In this document: piece by piece, positions 36,224 to 45,228 of the stretch
Layout: every line of letters starts with the position of its first letter
Position numbering within the stretch: the stretch's first letter is position 1
Source: Lysinibacillus parviboronicapiens
GTDB taxonomy: Bacteria > Bacillota > Bacilli > Bacillales_A > Planococcaceae
Direction: 5' to 3'
DNA: 64,000 nt
Assembly: GCF_003049575.1 (NCBI RefSeq)
Contig: NZ_PYWI01000001.1
Span: 1 to 64,000, forward strand
The notes under the pieces: generated by a model
Database searches by the model: none
What the model was told of the DNA's origin: nothing
Seen by the model: the letters and a program-made list of their open reading frames with translations, nothing else
Translations under genes and position numbers: made by a program

Positions 36224-36751
36224 TCAACATCTTAACAGTGAATAAATAAACGTGTCATGGGCTTGCCCATCTTGATACATATAGTCCCTCAATATGCCCT
36301 CTTGTTGAAAGCCTATTTTCGTTAGTAACTTGTTGGAAGCTTCATTTTCTATAAAAACAACAGCACCAATGCGCGTTAAATCTAGTTCTTCAAAACCATA
36401 CGATAACACGCTTGTTACAGCTTCCGTAGTGTAACCATTGCGCCAATAGTCAGGATGTATTTCATAGCCAATTTCTGCGCGTTTATGTTTGGGAAGCCAT
36501 GCATTAAATCCAATTGTTCCAATTATTCCACTGCTACCCTTTATTTCAATTCCCCACCGAATACCTCGTTTTTCCGTATAGAGATTCGAGAAAAATTCAA
36601 CGAACTTTGCAGCTTGTTCAACACTTTCCAATGTATCTTGCCCATAATATCGTGTGACATCACGATTGGAGAAACAATTAAAAATCCCCTGTGCATCCTC
36701 TTGTTTAATTTCCCTTAATACTAGTCTTTGTGTTTCTAATGTAGGAAACAT
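36224..36751 (-). CDS. GNAT acetyltransferase, RimJ/RimL type
   Basis: 175 residues; AAGGAGAGATGAA precedes ATG 36751. FPTLETQRLVLREIKQED start, EIGYEIHPDYWRNGYTTEA acetyl-CoA loop and IENEASNKLLTKIGFQQEG. Close in plan to ribosomal-protein Ala N-acetyltransferases and to YoaA/YdaF-like proteins of Bacillus. Unrelated in detail to the acetyltransferase 200 bases away, so not a recent duplicate. Confidence 0.9.
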   Translation of the reverse strand: MFPTLETQRLVLREIKQEDAQGIFNCFSNRDVTRYYGQDTLESVEQAAKFVEFFSNLYTEKRGIRWGIEIKGSSGIIGTIGFNAWLPKHKRAEIGYEIHPDYWRNGYTTEAVTSVLSYGFEELDLTRIGAVVFIENEASNKLLTKIGFQQEGILRDYMYQDGQAHDTFIYSLLRC

Positions 36752-36966
36752 TTCATCTCTCCTTATGTAATTTTTAACATTTCAGTATCCACGAAGTTTT
36801 CGTTTAGTTATTGATTCTACAAATACGCCTAATAACCTTTATTACTGCACAACCATCTATCCTTACAGCGCTTTAAAGTTTACTATCCACGTATATTTCA
36901 AATGCCTGCTATTTGAGCATAAAACCACCTATAGTGCGCACATTAAATGCGAGGAGGTGAAAAACC

Positions 36967-37167
36967 ATGCGTAAAAATAACAATAAGAAGATGAGCGAAA
37001 ACAAGCACAACCCCTCTGACGTTTTTAAATACAATAATACTACTAATGACAGTAAGCCCGACGAAACTCTAAATGAAGAATTTTCTGCTGAATGGGACGC
37101 AAAAGTAAAAAATAAAATTAATCTAACCAATTACGACACAAATCAACAAACCAACAAAAAACAATAA
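36967..37167 (+). CDS. Small hydrophilic protein
   Basis: 66 residues with a very strong GAGGAGGTG site eight bases before ATG 36967. Rich in Asn, Lys, Asp and Thr with no hydrophobic segment; the central DETLNEEFSAEWDA is the only structured-looking part. It has the composition of small spore proteins of Bacillaceae, but I cannot assign it to a named Ssp family. Own terminator at 37183-37215. Confidence 0.7.
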   Translation: MRKNNNKKMSENKHNPSDVFKYNNTTNDSKPDETLNEEFSAEWDAKVKNKINLTNYDTNQQTNKKQ

Positions 37168-37182
37168 TTTACGAGAAAAACT

Positions 37183-37215
37183 AAAGGTGAGAGCTTTAAG
37201 AACTCGCCTTTTTTA
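37183..37215 (+). terminator. Terminator of the small hydrophilic protein gene
   Basis: AAAGGTGAG/CTCGCCTTT with an 11-base loop and a T6 run. Confidence 0.85.
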
Positions 37216-37587
37216 TTTTTATATAGAGTTAACGACCGATCGAATGGAATACTACCTTTATAGCGGTGAATAACTTTGATAAGATATATTATCTTATGTG
37301 TGCTCTTATCATTTTTTATGCTCCTGCCAAGTACGATAAAGCATTGATGAGCTTTATAAAAATCTCTCAAGTTTATCACAATGGGCTGCCTAGGATACAA
37401 AAATAGTAAAAATTAAACAATTATACAGGATCAGAGGAGCGTATGAAATTACATTAGAAATAAATACTTATTTTGGACCACACAATTCTTTCGGAGTAGA
37501 TCAAGTCACAATTGAAATGAATACTGACATTACAAAAATAATTGATTTGAAACATACTAAAGACACCTTTCACTCTTCTAGCAAGAT
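37216..37587. other. Intergenic region with an open but start-less frame
   Basis: A plus-strand frame from 37394 stays open to TAG 37628-37630 and looks protein-like in part (EITLEINTYFGPHNSFGVD) but lacks a start codon. The AGAGGAGCG plus ATG at 37443 points into another frame that stops after four codons. It could be a frameshifted remnant or chance. Confidence 0.35.
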
Positions 37588-37622
37588 AAAAAACAGTGAA
37601 CCCACATTTGGATTCACTGTTG
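37588..37622 (-). terminator. Terminator of yqkE
   Basis: AACAGTGAATCC/GGGTTCACTGTT stem, short loop and T6 on the minus strand, five bases after the yqkE stop. Confidence 0.9.
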
Positions 37623-37626
37623 TTTC

Positions 37627-37893
37627 TTAGAACTTCGAGCCTTTGTCACCGTATTCGTTGAGTAGTTCCTCAAACGATTTATTTTTCTCACGTTGCTTGC
37701 GCTCGAAAGCTAGCTTTGCTTGACGCTCTTCTTCTGCTGCCTGCTCTTTCGCAGTTAAATCTTGCTTGGCGGCTTTTAACTTAGCAAGCACGTCGCCTCC
37801 AAGCTGATCAGCTAATGTTACTGCCTGCTGCTTTGGTAAACCTGCAGTTACACTATCGTCTACTCGTTGTTGCTGTTTTCTTTTTTTTCCCAT
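37627..37893 (-). CDS. yqkE: DUF3886 protein YqkE
   Basis: 88 residues from ATG 37893, six bases after AAGGTGA. Highly charged: a helical QQAVTLADQLGGDVLAKLK block, a long Lys/Glu/Ala coiled coil, and the signature end KSFEELLNEYGDKGSKF shared with B. subtilis YqkE. Function unknown. In B. subtilis it lies between yqkD and yqkF; here the thiolase gene has come between it and yqkD. Confidence 0.88.
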   Translation of the reverse strand: MGKKRKQQQRVDDSVTAGLPKQQAVTLADQLGGDVLAKLKAAKQDLTAKEQAAEEERQAKLAFERKQREKNKSFEELLNEYGDKGSKF

Positions 37894-37945
37894 TTCTTTC
37901 ACCTTCTAGATATCAGTTACACCTCAGCATTGTTTCATTCAGTTT

Positions 37946-37972
37946 TAACAAACATCTGTGACATTCGCTAGA
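37946..37972. repeat. Dispersed repeat core, copy 2
   Basis: AACAAACATCTGTGACATTC plus GCTAGAGGCT, matching 17588-17612 with one substitution and a two-base insertion. Lies between the thiolase and yqkE. Confidence 0.6.
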
Positions 37973-38021
37973 GGCTAGTATTTCTTAGTGGCGTATAAAC
38001 GACAACTAAGTAAAATTTCGA

Positions 38022-39206
38022 TTAAGGGCGTTGTACAACTGTTGCTACGCCTTGTCCACCACCGATACATAGTGTTGCAAGACCGGTTTTGGCATCACGC
38101 TTTTCCATCTCATGTAAAAGCGTCACTAAAATACGTGCACCACTTGCACCAATCGGGTGACCAAGAGCAATTGCTCCCCCGTTCACATTTAGTTTATCAT
38201 GATTGAAGCCTAGTTCGCGATCCACAGCAATCGATTGTGCCGCAAACGCTTCATTTGCTTCAATTAAATCTACATCTGTTAATGATACATTCGCTTTTGC
38301 CAATGCTTTCTTCACCGCAGTTACAGGTCCTGTTCCCATAATCGAAGGGTCAACACCTGCACTTGCATTTGCCGAAATTTGTGCTATTGGTTGAATACCA
38401 AGTGTTAATGCCTTTTCTTTCGACATCACGACAACTGCTGCAGCACCATCATTTATGCCCGAAGCATTTGCTGCTGTCACAGAGCCGTCCTTCTTAAAGG
38501 CTGGACGTAGTTTCGATAATGCTTCAGCTGTAACACCTGCACGCGGGAATTCGTCTTTGTCAAAAATAATAGGTTCTCCCTTGCGTTGGGGAATTTCTAC
38601 GGCTACGATTTCGTCGTCAAATTTCCCTGCTGCCATCGCTGCTTCTGCGCGTTGTTGTGAGCGTGCAGCAAAAGTATCCTGCTCCTCACGAGAAATTTCA
38701 TAAGCGTCACATAAATTTTCGGCTGTGATTCCCATATGATAGTCATTGAAGGCACACCATAAACCATCATGAATCATCGTATCCACTACTTTCTGATCAC
38801 CCATGCGGAAGCCCTCACGTGCATTTTTTAGGACATAAGGAGCTTGACTCATATTTTCAAAGCCACCTGCGACAATGATATCAGCATCACCCGCTAAAAT
38901 TGCCTGTGCTGCTAAATGGACTGCTTTTAATCCGGAGCCACATACTTTATTGATTGTTAACGCTGGCACTTCTTGTGGTAAGCCCGCTGCCATCGCTGCT
39001 TGACGTGCTGGATTTTGACCAAGCCCTGCCGATAAAACATTCCCCATAATGACTTCATCGACCTGTTCACCTGCTACGCCTGCACGTGCTAATGCTTCTT
39101 TAATAACGATACTACCCAGAGTTGTTGCTGGTACATCCTTTAATGTTCCCTGGAATGAACCAATCGCAGTGCGCACAGCACTTACAATTACTACCTCGTT
39201 TGTCAT
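38022..39206 (-). CDS. Acetyl-CoA C-acetyltransferase (thiolase)
   Basis: 394 residues from ATG 39206, seven bases after AAAGGGGAGA. Nucleophilic Cys89 in [33 protein letters not shown] with the catalytic His, and CIGGGQG with the second Cys. Biosynthetic-type thiolase like MmgA/YhfS: condenses two acetyl-CoA or cleaves acetoacetyl-CoA. No beta-oxidation or butanoate genes flank it, so the pathway is open. Confidence 0.95.
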   Translation of the reverse strand: MTNEVVIVSAVRTAIGSFQGTLKDVPATTLGSIVIKEALARAGVAGEQVDEVIMGNVLSAGLGQNPARQAAMAAGLPQEVPALTINKVCGSGLKAVHLAAQAILAGDADIIVAGGFENMSQAPYVLKNAREGFRMGDQKVVDTMIHDGLWCAFNDYHMGITAENLCDAYEISREEQDTFAARSQQRAEAAMAAGKFDDEIVAVEIPQRKGEPIIFDKDEFPRAGVTAEALSKLRPAFKKDGSVTAANASGINDGAAAVVVMSKEKALTLGIQPIAQISANASAGVDPSIMGTGPVTAVKKALAKANVSLTDVDLIEANEAFAAQSIAVDRELGFNHDKLNVNGGAIALGHPIGASGARILVTLLHEMEKRDAKTGLATLCIGGGQGVATVVQRP

Positions 39207-39473
39207 AATCATTCTCCCCTTTTCCCCGTTCAAAAATCAACACTGCATGCATATGCTACTAGCAGATATGTATATTTTAACAAATGTTTTGACGATTTTC
39301 GATAACAGAAATAATCGCACTTTTTCAAAAGTTATTGTAAAATGTTGTCGTGTTTTAAACAATCTTAGTTGGGAACATTACAAGTAAGAAAGTGCTTTCG
39401 CGGCTGAGGGAACCTTTTCCGTGTAGTGCCAATGTCTGAACAACAAAAGAAACAGGATGTGGAGGTGTTGAAG

Positions 39474-40445
39474 ATGAAGAAGAAAATGCTGTTATTTTCA
39501 GGTATTACAACGACGCTTGCCGCTGCAGCAACAGGTCTGTTCGGCTTTGCGCTTTCCAATAAATTAATGTATATTCAGCAAAAAGATCCAGAATTTATTC
39601 GTGAACGTGAAACAACTGCCAAACGTTTCGATGAGGTCTGGTACAATCAAAACTTTAAATGCGAATTAAATATCGACTCACCCAATGGCTATTCCATTCG
39701 AGGGATTATGTTTCAGCCACTGCAAACGAATAATACTATCATCATCTGCCATGGTGTAACCGAAAATAAAATTAATTCCGTCAAATATGCACGCCTATTT
39801 GAACGTCTTGGCTATAATTCCGTTATTTTTGACCATCGTAGACATGGGGAGTCAGGTGGTAAAACTACGAGCTATGGCTATTATGAAAAAAACGACCTTG
39901 ATGCAGTTGTTAAAACCGTTAAAGCCATGGTTGGGGAAAATGCCATTCTAGGTATTCATGGGGAATCAATGGGTGCTGCAACAATGTTGCTGTATGCAGG
40001 AACTGTTGAGGACGGTGCCGATTTTTACATTTCTGACTGTGCATTTTCAGATTTCTCGATGTTGCTTAAACAAATTGCCAAAACAGAATTTAAGTATGGC
40101 TCAATTATTCCAATCGGTTTTGCAGATTTTTTTGTCCGCCTACGTGATGGCTATTCGTTTAAAAGCGTCACTCCGGCCGAAGCTGTTACACACATTGAGA
40201 AGCCCGTACTCTTTATCCATAGTATTCCGGACACGTTTATTCCGGCTTCGATGTCACTGGATTTATACAATAAGAAAGTAGGACCTAGAAAATTAAAACT
40301 TTTTGATACAGGGGCTCATGCGCAATCCTTTAATGAAAATATGGCTGAATATGAGGAACTGATACATGATTTTTTAGAAAGTTTTATCTATCAAAAAATT
40401 TTGCATGAATCTTCTTCGTCCAATGTCATTCCCTTTCACTTTTAA
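39474..40445 (+). CDS. yqkD: Alpha/beta hydrolase YqkD
   Basis: 323 residues from ATG 39474 after GGAGGTGTTGAAG; the frame extends 48 bases upstream. N-terminal signal anchor (about 5-30), then an alpha/beta hydrolase with HG dipeptide in TIIICHGVTENK, DHRRHGESGGKTTSYGYYEK, nucleophile in GIHGESMGAA, Asp in LFIHSIPDTFIP and final His in DTGAHAQS. The same blocks occur in B. subtilis YqkD. Membrane-anchored; substrate unknown. Confidence 0.92.
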   Translation: MKKKMLLFSGITTTLAAAATGLFGFALSNKLMYIQQKDPEFIRERETTAKRFDEVWYNQNFKCELNIDSPNGYSIRGIMFQPLQTNNTIIICHGVTENKINSVKYARLFERLGYNSVIFDHRRHGESGGKTTSYGYYEKNDLDAVVKTVKAMVGENAILGIHGESMGAATMLLYAGTVEDGADFYISDCAFSDFSMLLKQIAKTEFKYGSIIPIGFADFFVRLRDGYSFKSVTPAEAVTHIEKPVLFIHSIPDTFIPASMSLDLYNKKVGPRKLKLFDTGAHAQSFNENMAEYEELIHDFLESFIYQKILHESSSSNVIPFHF

Positions 40446-40609
40446 TGGCTGAAATTGGACGATAAGTAAGAGGCTGGGACAAAACTTTAAATTTTAAGAA
40501 AGAGCAGCAAAGGTATTATTAAATTTTTGCTATCCAAAATGAAGAAAAATTTAGACATTCTTCCTTTTGGCATAAATAAAATTTACAAGAGAGCACTAGT
40601 TGATGGTAG

Positions 40610-40690
40610 CGAAGGTGGCGACTCCTGAGGATTAGCGTGACGCCTGAGACTACAGGATCAGGCCACGCCCCCGGAAAGCGTCCGTCCGCC
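40610..40690. repeat. GC-rich dispersed intergenic repeat, copy 2 (inverted)
   Basis: GGTGGCGACTCCTGAGGATT, then CGCCTGAGACTACAGG, GGCCACGCCCCCGGAAAGCG and TCCGTCCGCC. Its complement shares the framework GGCGGACGCTTTYCGSGGGC...AGGAGTCGCC with 22478-22612. Confidence 0.75.
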
Positions 40691-40713
40691 CTAGTGACAT
40701 CAACGTTCACAGC

Positions 40714-40755
40714 AAAAAAGTGTTGGATCGACATCAGTCAATCTAACACTTTTTC
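40714..40755. terminator. Hairpin serving as luxS terminator
   Basis: AAAAAGTGTTGGAT and AATC-TAACACTTTTT form about 13 pairs with U-rich flanks on both strands. It lies 29 bases after the luxS stop and inside the repeat element. Confidence 0.75.
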
Positions 40756-40782
40756 TCTTTTGTCCCAACCGCTTTTATTGTT

Positions 40783-41253
40783 TTATTCGGCGAAAACGAT
40801 AGACCATTCATCGCGTTTGGCTAAAAATTCTTGTGCTAATGCTTGAGCACCTTCAAGGCAATGACTTGCTGCCCAGCCACACTGCACTTCATTGCAAGCA
40901 GGTACTGCCGTTGCTTTTGCAACATCTGTAAATGTTTTTTCCAAAATAGTTAATAAGTCGTCATAATCATTATGATTTATTAATGACACATAGAAACCTG
41001 TTTGACATCCCATCGGACTGAAATCAACGATATTATCTGAATAGTTTCGGATAATATCTGCCGATAAATGCTCTAAGGAATGTAAAGCTGGCATGTCCAT
41101 ATGTTCCTTGTTGGGCTGTTTCAAACGAATATCGTATTTGTATACTTCATCGCCATTTCTACCTGCTTTTACTCCCGCCAAGCGAACATATGGTGCGGTT
41201 ACTTTCGTATGATCAAGATCGAAACTCTCTACATTTGTTTTTTCGCGTTCCAC
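40783..41253 (-). CDS. luxS: S-ribosylhomocysteine lyase LuxS
   Basis: 156 residues from GTG 41253, nine bases after AAGGAG; the TTG at 41262 abuts that site. Metal ligands in LHSLEHL (two His) and CGWAASH, and the catalytic cysteine in GCQTGFY. Splits S-ribosylhomocysteine to homocysteine and DPD, the AI-2 precursor, closing the activated methyl cycle. Stands alone. Confidence 0.96.
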   Translation of the reverse strand: MEREKTNVESFDLDHTKVTAPYVRLAGVKAGRNGDEVYKYDIRLKQPNKEHMDMPALHSLEHLSADIIRNYSDNIVDFSPMGCQTGFYVSLINHNDYDDLLTILEKTFTDVAKATAVPACNEVQCGWAASHCLEGAQALAQEFLAKRDEWSIVFAE

Positions 41254-41365
41254 TGCTAACAACTCCTTTTTGACTATTATTTCTATTATAACGAGTTTTC
41301 CGATAGAATTGTATGATTTTTATGAATTTTATAAAAGTATAACTTCTCTACCATTTCGGGCAAAC

Positions 41366-41399
41366 AAAAAAAGCAATTAGTCTGGCTTAGACTAGTTGC
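41366..41399 (-). terminator. Terminator of yneF
   Basis: GCAACTAGTCT/AGACTAATTGC stem with a five-base loop and T7 on the minus strand. Confidence 0.88.
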
Positions 41400-41416
41400 T
41401 CCTTAAAAATCCCTAA

Positions 41417-41635
41417 TTATTTTTGGAATTTATTCATTTGTGCCATCATTTGACGTACTTGCTTTTCAGACGGAGTACGACCCATTTGCGCCATCATCAT
41501 ACGAATCATTTGTTCGTTAATTGGTGGGTTTTCTTTTAAATATTTCATCATAGCTTGACGAGCGAAATAGAAACCAAGTGCTGCCCCTGCTGCTAAAGCA
41601 ATAATTACGATAATAATCCAAATCCAAGTTGCCAT
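41417..41635 (-). CDS. yneF: Membrane protein YneF (UPF0154)
   Basis: 72 residues from ATG 41635, after GGAGGTTGGCAAG; the 72-residue length is typical. One membrane helix (4-24), then the invariant block FARQAMMKYLKENPPINEQM and MAQMGRTPSEKQVRQMMAQM. Function unknown. Follows sirA as in B. subtilis. Confidence 0.93.
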   Translation of the reverse strand: MATWIWIIIVIIALAAGAALGFYFARQAMMKYLKENPPINEQMIRMMMAQMGRTPSEKQVRQMMAQMNKFQK

Positions 41636-41735
41636 CTTGCCAACCTCCTCCACTAACAATATACCGAGAAAAAACTCTCCACGCTCCATTATACACGAAA
41701 TAGTAGCGTGTTACTATATATTGTCGTGAAAATTA

Positions 41736-42161
41736 CTAGTGCATTGTATACTTCATCGGCTTTAGCCAACCGCACTCATTCTCTTGTTTATTAAAAGCAA
41801 TAAAGCGTTCACTCATTTTTGCCAACATCTGAAATAGATCTAAATCTAACATGCGTGATCCCTCACAATAGACACAAATTTTGCGTTCCACCAAATAAAT
41901 AGCCATTTTCCCTTTTATCGGGTGTTCTAAAAATAGGGCATTGCGAGCTTTTTCTAAATGCGCATACTTTGAATCTAGCTGCGCTTCTAACATAGCAGCA
42001 ATTTCATCGAAGCGAATTGTTTCACATATATATGCGAGTTCCTTTAAGGATTTCTCATTGGCATCTTCACAGCCCTGCATCATTTCTAACAACTTACGCT
42101 CTCTGCCGAAAATAAACGTTAAATGCTCTTCTTTTATTTTATATATGGAATAGGTTCTCAC
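41736..42161 (-). CDS. sirA: Sporulation inhibitor of replication SirA
   Basis: 141 residues from GTG 42161, after GGGGGATTTCTG. YSIYKIKEEHLTFIFGRE at the start and ENECGWLKPMKYTM at the end match the two ends of B. subtilis SirA (YneE); the middle is diverged. SirA binds domain I of DnaA at sporulation onset and blocks new replication rounds. The place beside yneF supports the call. In B. subtilis tkt is its other neighbour; here the lia genes intervene. Confidence 0.8.
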   Translation of the reverse strand: MRTYSIYKIKEEHLTFIFGRERKLLEMMQGCEDANEKSLKELAYICETIRFDEIAAMLEAQLDSKYAHLEKARNALFLEHPIKGKMAIYLVERKICVYCEGSRMLDLDLFQMLAKMSERFIAFNKQENECGWLKPMKYTMH

Positions 42162-42265
42162 CAGAAATCCCCCTTCGCTCAGTTTCTTTACCGTAAGTAT
42201 AGCCTAAACAAACTCGTTAATTTGTCAAAAGAAGGTGGCATACATCTTCTATTTTTGTCGAAAAG

Positions 42266-42313
42266 CTTCTAGTTTCGGCTTCTTAAAATTCTCTCAGCCT
42301 CGAGACCTAGAAG
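42266..42313. promoter_or_regulatory. Inverted repeat upstream of the lia operon
   Basis: CTTCTAG-TTTCG-GCT is mirrored by AGC-CTCGAGAC-CTAGAAG with a 14-base centre. It lies about 80-125 bases upstream of the first lia gene and could be an operator or a structured leader. I could not match it to a LiaR box. Confidence 0.4.
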
Positions 42314-42390
42314 AAAATCCATTTCCAGTCCGTTTTAGAAGAGCTTTCAAACAGGTACTATAAAGGTACAAACGAAAGGAGCTCACCCAT

Positions 42391-42744
42391 ATGAAAAAAT
42401 TTCTTTTACTAACAGGTGGCATAATCGCAGCATGTGTCGCACTTGCCTTAATCGGCCCATTAGCAGGTTTACTATTCTCAGGTTTATTGGTAGCACTTGG
42501 CATGCACTTCTACATCGGAAGCAAATCGACATTCGCCAAAATTATTTGGGCAACAGTTGGTCTAATTGGTGTCCTATCAGCAGTATCTAACATCCCAGCA
42601 ATGATAGGTCTAGCAGCTATTGCCACTATCTATGTCATCTATAAAAAATGGAATGGCGAAAATGTAAAAATCCCAACAATTGAAGCGAGAGAAGAAGATC
42701 CATTTACGAACTTCGAAAAAGAATGGTCAAATTTAACAAAATAA
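42391..42744 (+). CDS. Membrane protein in the LiaI position (lmo0954-like)
   Basis: 117 residues. Three closely spaced hydrophobic segments (about 4-37, 47-63, 66-85) and an acidic tail ending EREEDPFTNFEKEW-like. Preceded by AAAGGAG. In Listeria and other Bacilli a protein of this type precedes the PspA homologue; in B. subtilis LiaI recruits LiaH to the membrane. First gene of the lia operon here. Not a clear LiaI sequence homologue. Confidence 0.75.
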   Translation: MKKFLLLTGGIIAACVALALIGPLAGLLFSGLLVALGMHFYIGSKSTFAKIIWATVGLIGVLSAVSNIPAMIGLAAIATIYVIYKKWNGENVKIPTIEAREEDPFTNFEKEWSNLTK

Positions 42745-42759
42745 AAGGAGCCAATTAAT

Positions 42760-43398
42760 ATGAACTTATTCCAACGTTTTAGATATACAATTGAGGCAGA
42801 TTTACATCAAGTATTTGATAAGAAGGAACAAAAAAATCCAATCGCGATGTTAAATCAATATATTCGTGAAGCTGAGAAACAAACAGAACAAACTGGCAAA
42901 TTGTTAGAACGTCAGGGGCAGCTTAAAGAAAAGCTAGAAGTGGAATTCAAGGACAACTCAGCGTTACTAGCAAAACGTAAATCTCAGCTGCAATTAGCAA
43001 ACACAAGTGGCGAGCAAGATTTAATTGAATTCGCTACAGATGAAGTAGCAGCATACACAGCACGCAAAAATACATTACAAACAAGCATTGAGGCAAGTAC
43101 ACGCGAGTACTTTGAGCTTGAACGTAAATTTGAAACAATGAAGCACAAAATTAAAGATATGAAAGTTCGTCAGTTACAACTGATGGGCAAAGAAAATGTG
43201 ACAAGAGCGCATCATCAAATGGACGGTATCCTTGCCAAAAACAATAAGACGAACTTCGAGGATTTAGAATCATACATCGATAAGCTGGCATTCCAAATTG
43301 ATAAAGATCATGAAGTCACTACTTTTGAAGCACGCCTTGCAGCACTAGAAAAAAATGCAACTGATGCTAGCTCACCACTACTAATTGAAAACAAATAA
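42760..43398 (+). CDS. liaH: Phage-shock-protein A homologue LiaH
   Basis: 212 residues. PspA/IM30 family: almost entirely helical with heptads. Starts NLFQRFRYTIEADLHQVFDK and continues with NPIAMLNQYIREAEKQTEQT as in LiaH. Forms large oligomers that stabilise the membrane under envelope stress. Follows the liaI-position gene by 15 bases. A hairpin behind it probably limits read-through into liaFSR. Confidence 0.92.
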   Translation: MNLFQRFRYTIEADLHQVFDKKEQKNPIAMLNQYIREAEKQTEQTGKLLERQGQLKEKLEVEFKDNSALLAKRKSQLQLANTSGEQDLIEFATDEVAAYTARKNTLQTSIEASTREYFELERKFETMKHKIKDMKVRQLQLMGKENVTRAHHQMDGILAKNNKTNFEDLESYIDKLAFQIDKDHEVTTFEARLAALEKNATDASSPLLIENK

Positions 43399-43410
43399 CA
43401 TGTTATAATG

Positions 43411-43454
43411 GAAAGAAATGCGCCACATTTAGCGGCGCATTCTTTCACGTTTTG
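43411..43454 (+). terminator. Partial terminator between liaH and liaF
   Basis: GAAAGAAATGCGCC and GGCGCATTCTTTC form a 13-pair stem with one bulge and a nine-base loop. The tail is only mildly T-rich, so leaky termination is likely, as described for the lia operon of B. subtilis. Confidence 0.65.
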
Positions 43455-43513
43455 TATTAGAGGGATATTATCTCCCTCTCTCATACTATTAAGTAGAAAG
43501 AAGGGTGTCCCTC

Positions 43514-44194
43514 TTGCAAAATTTCACAACAAATAAACTCACATTTTGGGTACTGTGCTTCTTTTTACTCGTTTTTGTGGAGCTTACAATCTTTAATAAT
43601 GGCGGTGCTTTTTGTTTATTGATTGGGGCTATACTTCTGTATTTAAGCTTTTCAAAAAATATACGATTTTTTAAATGGACAGGAATTTTCTTTATTGCGG
43701 TTGCACTCTTTACGATGTGGAGTTTGCGCCTTTTTATCGTCTTACTGCTCTTATACATGCTGTATCATTATTTGCAAAAAGAAAACGAACCTAAAGTCGT
43801 AACATTAGAATTTGAAAAGCTTCCAGCAGACAAAAATGAACTATTTGGCACAATGCCTGCACCTGTAGAAGCCTATAAATGGCAGGATGTACAAATACAA
43901 CGACTTGCAGGTGACATTACAATTGATACGACGCAGACAATTTTACCAGCTGGCAGCAGCCTGATTACAATTCGCCAAGGGATCGGCAAAGTACAAGTTT
44001 ATATCCCTTATGAAATTCCATTCCGTTTACATTTTACGACGTTATTTGGTGAGTTAACTTGCTTGCATAGTGGTCCGCAGCGGCTCCTTAATGAGAGTGT
44101 AGTGTTCTCCGATGGAAATCCTGAGGATGCGAAGCGTACACTCGTTATTCATGTTGCTACATGGCTAGGGGATCTGGAGGTGTTGCGAAAATGA
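43514..44194 (+). CDS. liaF: LiaF, inhibitor of the LiaRS two-component system
   Basis: 226 residues from TTG 43514, eight bases after GAAGGG; a GTG at 43505 lies inside that site. Four short hydrophobic segments (residues 10-90), then a cytoplasmic beta-rich domain with RLAGDITIDTTQTILPAG, GIGKVQVYIPYEIPF and [10 protein letters not shown], the LiaF/YvqF C-terminal pattern. Keeps LiaS from activating LiaR without stress. Its stop overlaps liaS. Confidence 0.92.
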   Translation: MQNFTTNKLTFWVLCFFLLVFVELTIFNNGGAFCLLIGAILLYLSFSKNIRFFKWTGIFFIAVALFTMWSLRLFIVLLLLYMLYHYLQKENEPKVVTLEFEKLPADKNELFGTMPAPVEAYKWQDVQIQRLAGDITIDTTQTILPAGSSLITIRQGIGKVQVYIPYEIPFRLHFTTLFGELTCLHSGPQRLLNESVVFSDGNPEDAKRTLVIHVATWLGDLEVLRK

Positions 44195-45228
44195 TTGCCT
44201 TTCTTTCAAGAGTATTTACCTTGTTTTTTATTTTGATTGGTGCTACATTCGGCCTCCTTTTTGCTGTGTGGGGAGAACCAAACGAGAAGGTTTGGCAACC
44301 ACTCTGGCAACAAAATTACGATAATATTCCGTTAGGTGGCGTTATTTTACTGAGTCTATTTGCACTTAGTCTACTATTTGCTAGCTGGATTAGTATGACG
44401 GCTAGGGCAAGAGAGGCGCAAGCAACCCGCTTTGTGAAAGAATTAGTGGAACCTGATTTTATGCTACCGAAAAAACAGGCACTCCCGAAGCCACTGAAAA
44501 AGGCGCTCGCGCAAACAAGCGAGCTAATCGATACACAGCGGAAAAGCTTACAGCGCCTATCAAATGAACGCGCTGAAGCCAATGACAAAATTATTCAAGA
44601 ACGTATTATTGCCGAACGCCAACGTCTTGCTCGTGAGCTCCATGATTCCGTATCTCAGCAATTATTCGCTGCTTCCATGTTACTCTCGGCCCTAACGGAA
44701 AGTGATGAAAATGCCAAAAGCTTAAAACAGGTCGAGAAAATTGTTCAGCAGGCACAGCTTGAAATGCGCGCATTATTATTACATTTACGGCCTGTTGCTC
44801 TGCATAATAAAACCCTCGCGCAAGGCTTAGAGGAACTCATTATAGAGCTACAGCAAAAGGTCTATTTCCATATCGAATATGAACTAGAGGAAATGGCATT
44901 AACTAAAGCAGAGGAAGATCATTTGTTCCGCATTGCGCAAGAAGCTTTATCAAATACATTGCGCCATTCAAAGGCCACAGAGGTTGAATTACTACTTATA
45001 GCCCGAGATGAACTAGCCATTTTACGTATTCAAGATAATGGTCTGGGCTTTGATGTTGAAACTGATAAGTCTACTTCATATGGCTTACAAAATATTGCAG
45101 AACGTGCTGTTGAAATTGGTTGTACGTACAAAATTGTTTCTGTGCCTGGAGAAGGTACGATTGTGGAAGTAAAAGTGCCACAGCACAAGGAGGTTGTTGA
45201 AGTTGATTCAAGTATTAATAGTGGATGA
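44191..45228 (+). CDS. liaS: Sensor histidine kinase LiaS
   Basis: 345 residues from ATG 44191, overlapping the liaF stop (ATGA) and preceded by GGAGGTGTTGCG. Two membrane helices (about 5-25 and 48-68) with a very short extracellular loop, i.e. an intramembrane-sensing kinase. HisKA_3 box [20 protein letters not shown] with phospho-His, then HATPase with NTLRHSKAT and DNGLGFD. Reacts to lipid-II-binding antibiotics in B. subtilis. Confidence 0.94.
   Translation: MIAFLSRVFTLFFILIGATFGLLFAVWGEPNEKVWQPLWQQNYDNIPLGGVILLSLFALSLLFASWISMTARAREAQATRFVKELVEPDFMLPKKQALPKPLKKALAQTSELIDTQRKSLQRLSNERAEANDKIIQERIIAERQRLARELHDSVSQQLFAASMLLSALTESDENAKSLKQVEKIVQQAQLEMRALLLHLRPVALHNKTLAQGLEELIIELQQKVYFHIEYELEEMALTKAEEDHLFRIAQEALSNTLRHSKATEVELLLIARDELAILRIQDNGLGFDVETDKSTSYGLQNIAERAVEIGCTYKIVSVPGEGTIVEVKVPQHKEVVEVDSSINSG

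Larger units (their letters stand above)
40472..40770. mobile_element. 299-bp MITE-like element with terminal inverted repeats
   Basis: Ends GGCTGGGACAAAA (40472-40484) and TTTTGTCCCAACC (40758-40770) are inverted repeats matching 12 of 13. Inside are a GC-rich segment (40610-40690) homologous to the repeat at 22478 and an internal inverted pair GTTGAT/ATCAAC. A long hairpin lies near the right end. No open frame with a start signal. It fills the convergent space between yqkD and luxS. Confidence 0.7.

Noticed and set aside
36917..36947. SigG-like promoter (GCATAA, 18 bases, CATTAAA) before the 66-residue gene
   Set aside because: The start point would fall inside the ribosome binding site, so it cannot serve this gene as drawn.
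36909..37130. 73-codon minus-strand frame
   Set aside because: Antisense to the 66-residue gene at 36967, which has a far better ribosome binding site.
40519..40846. Two frames of about 70 codons inside the 299-bp element
   Set aside because: No ribosome binding sites; they span hairpins and the luxS end, so they are by-products of the repeat.
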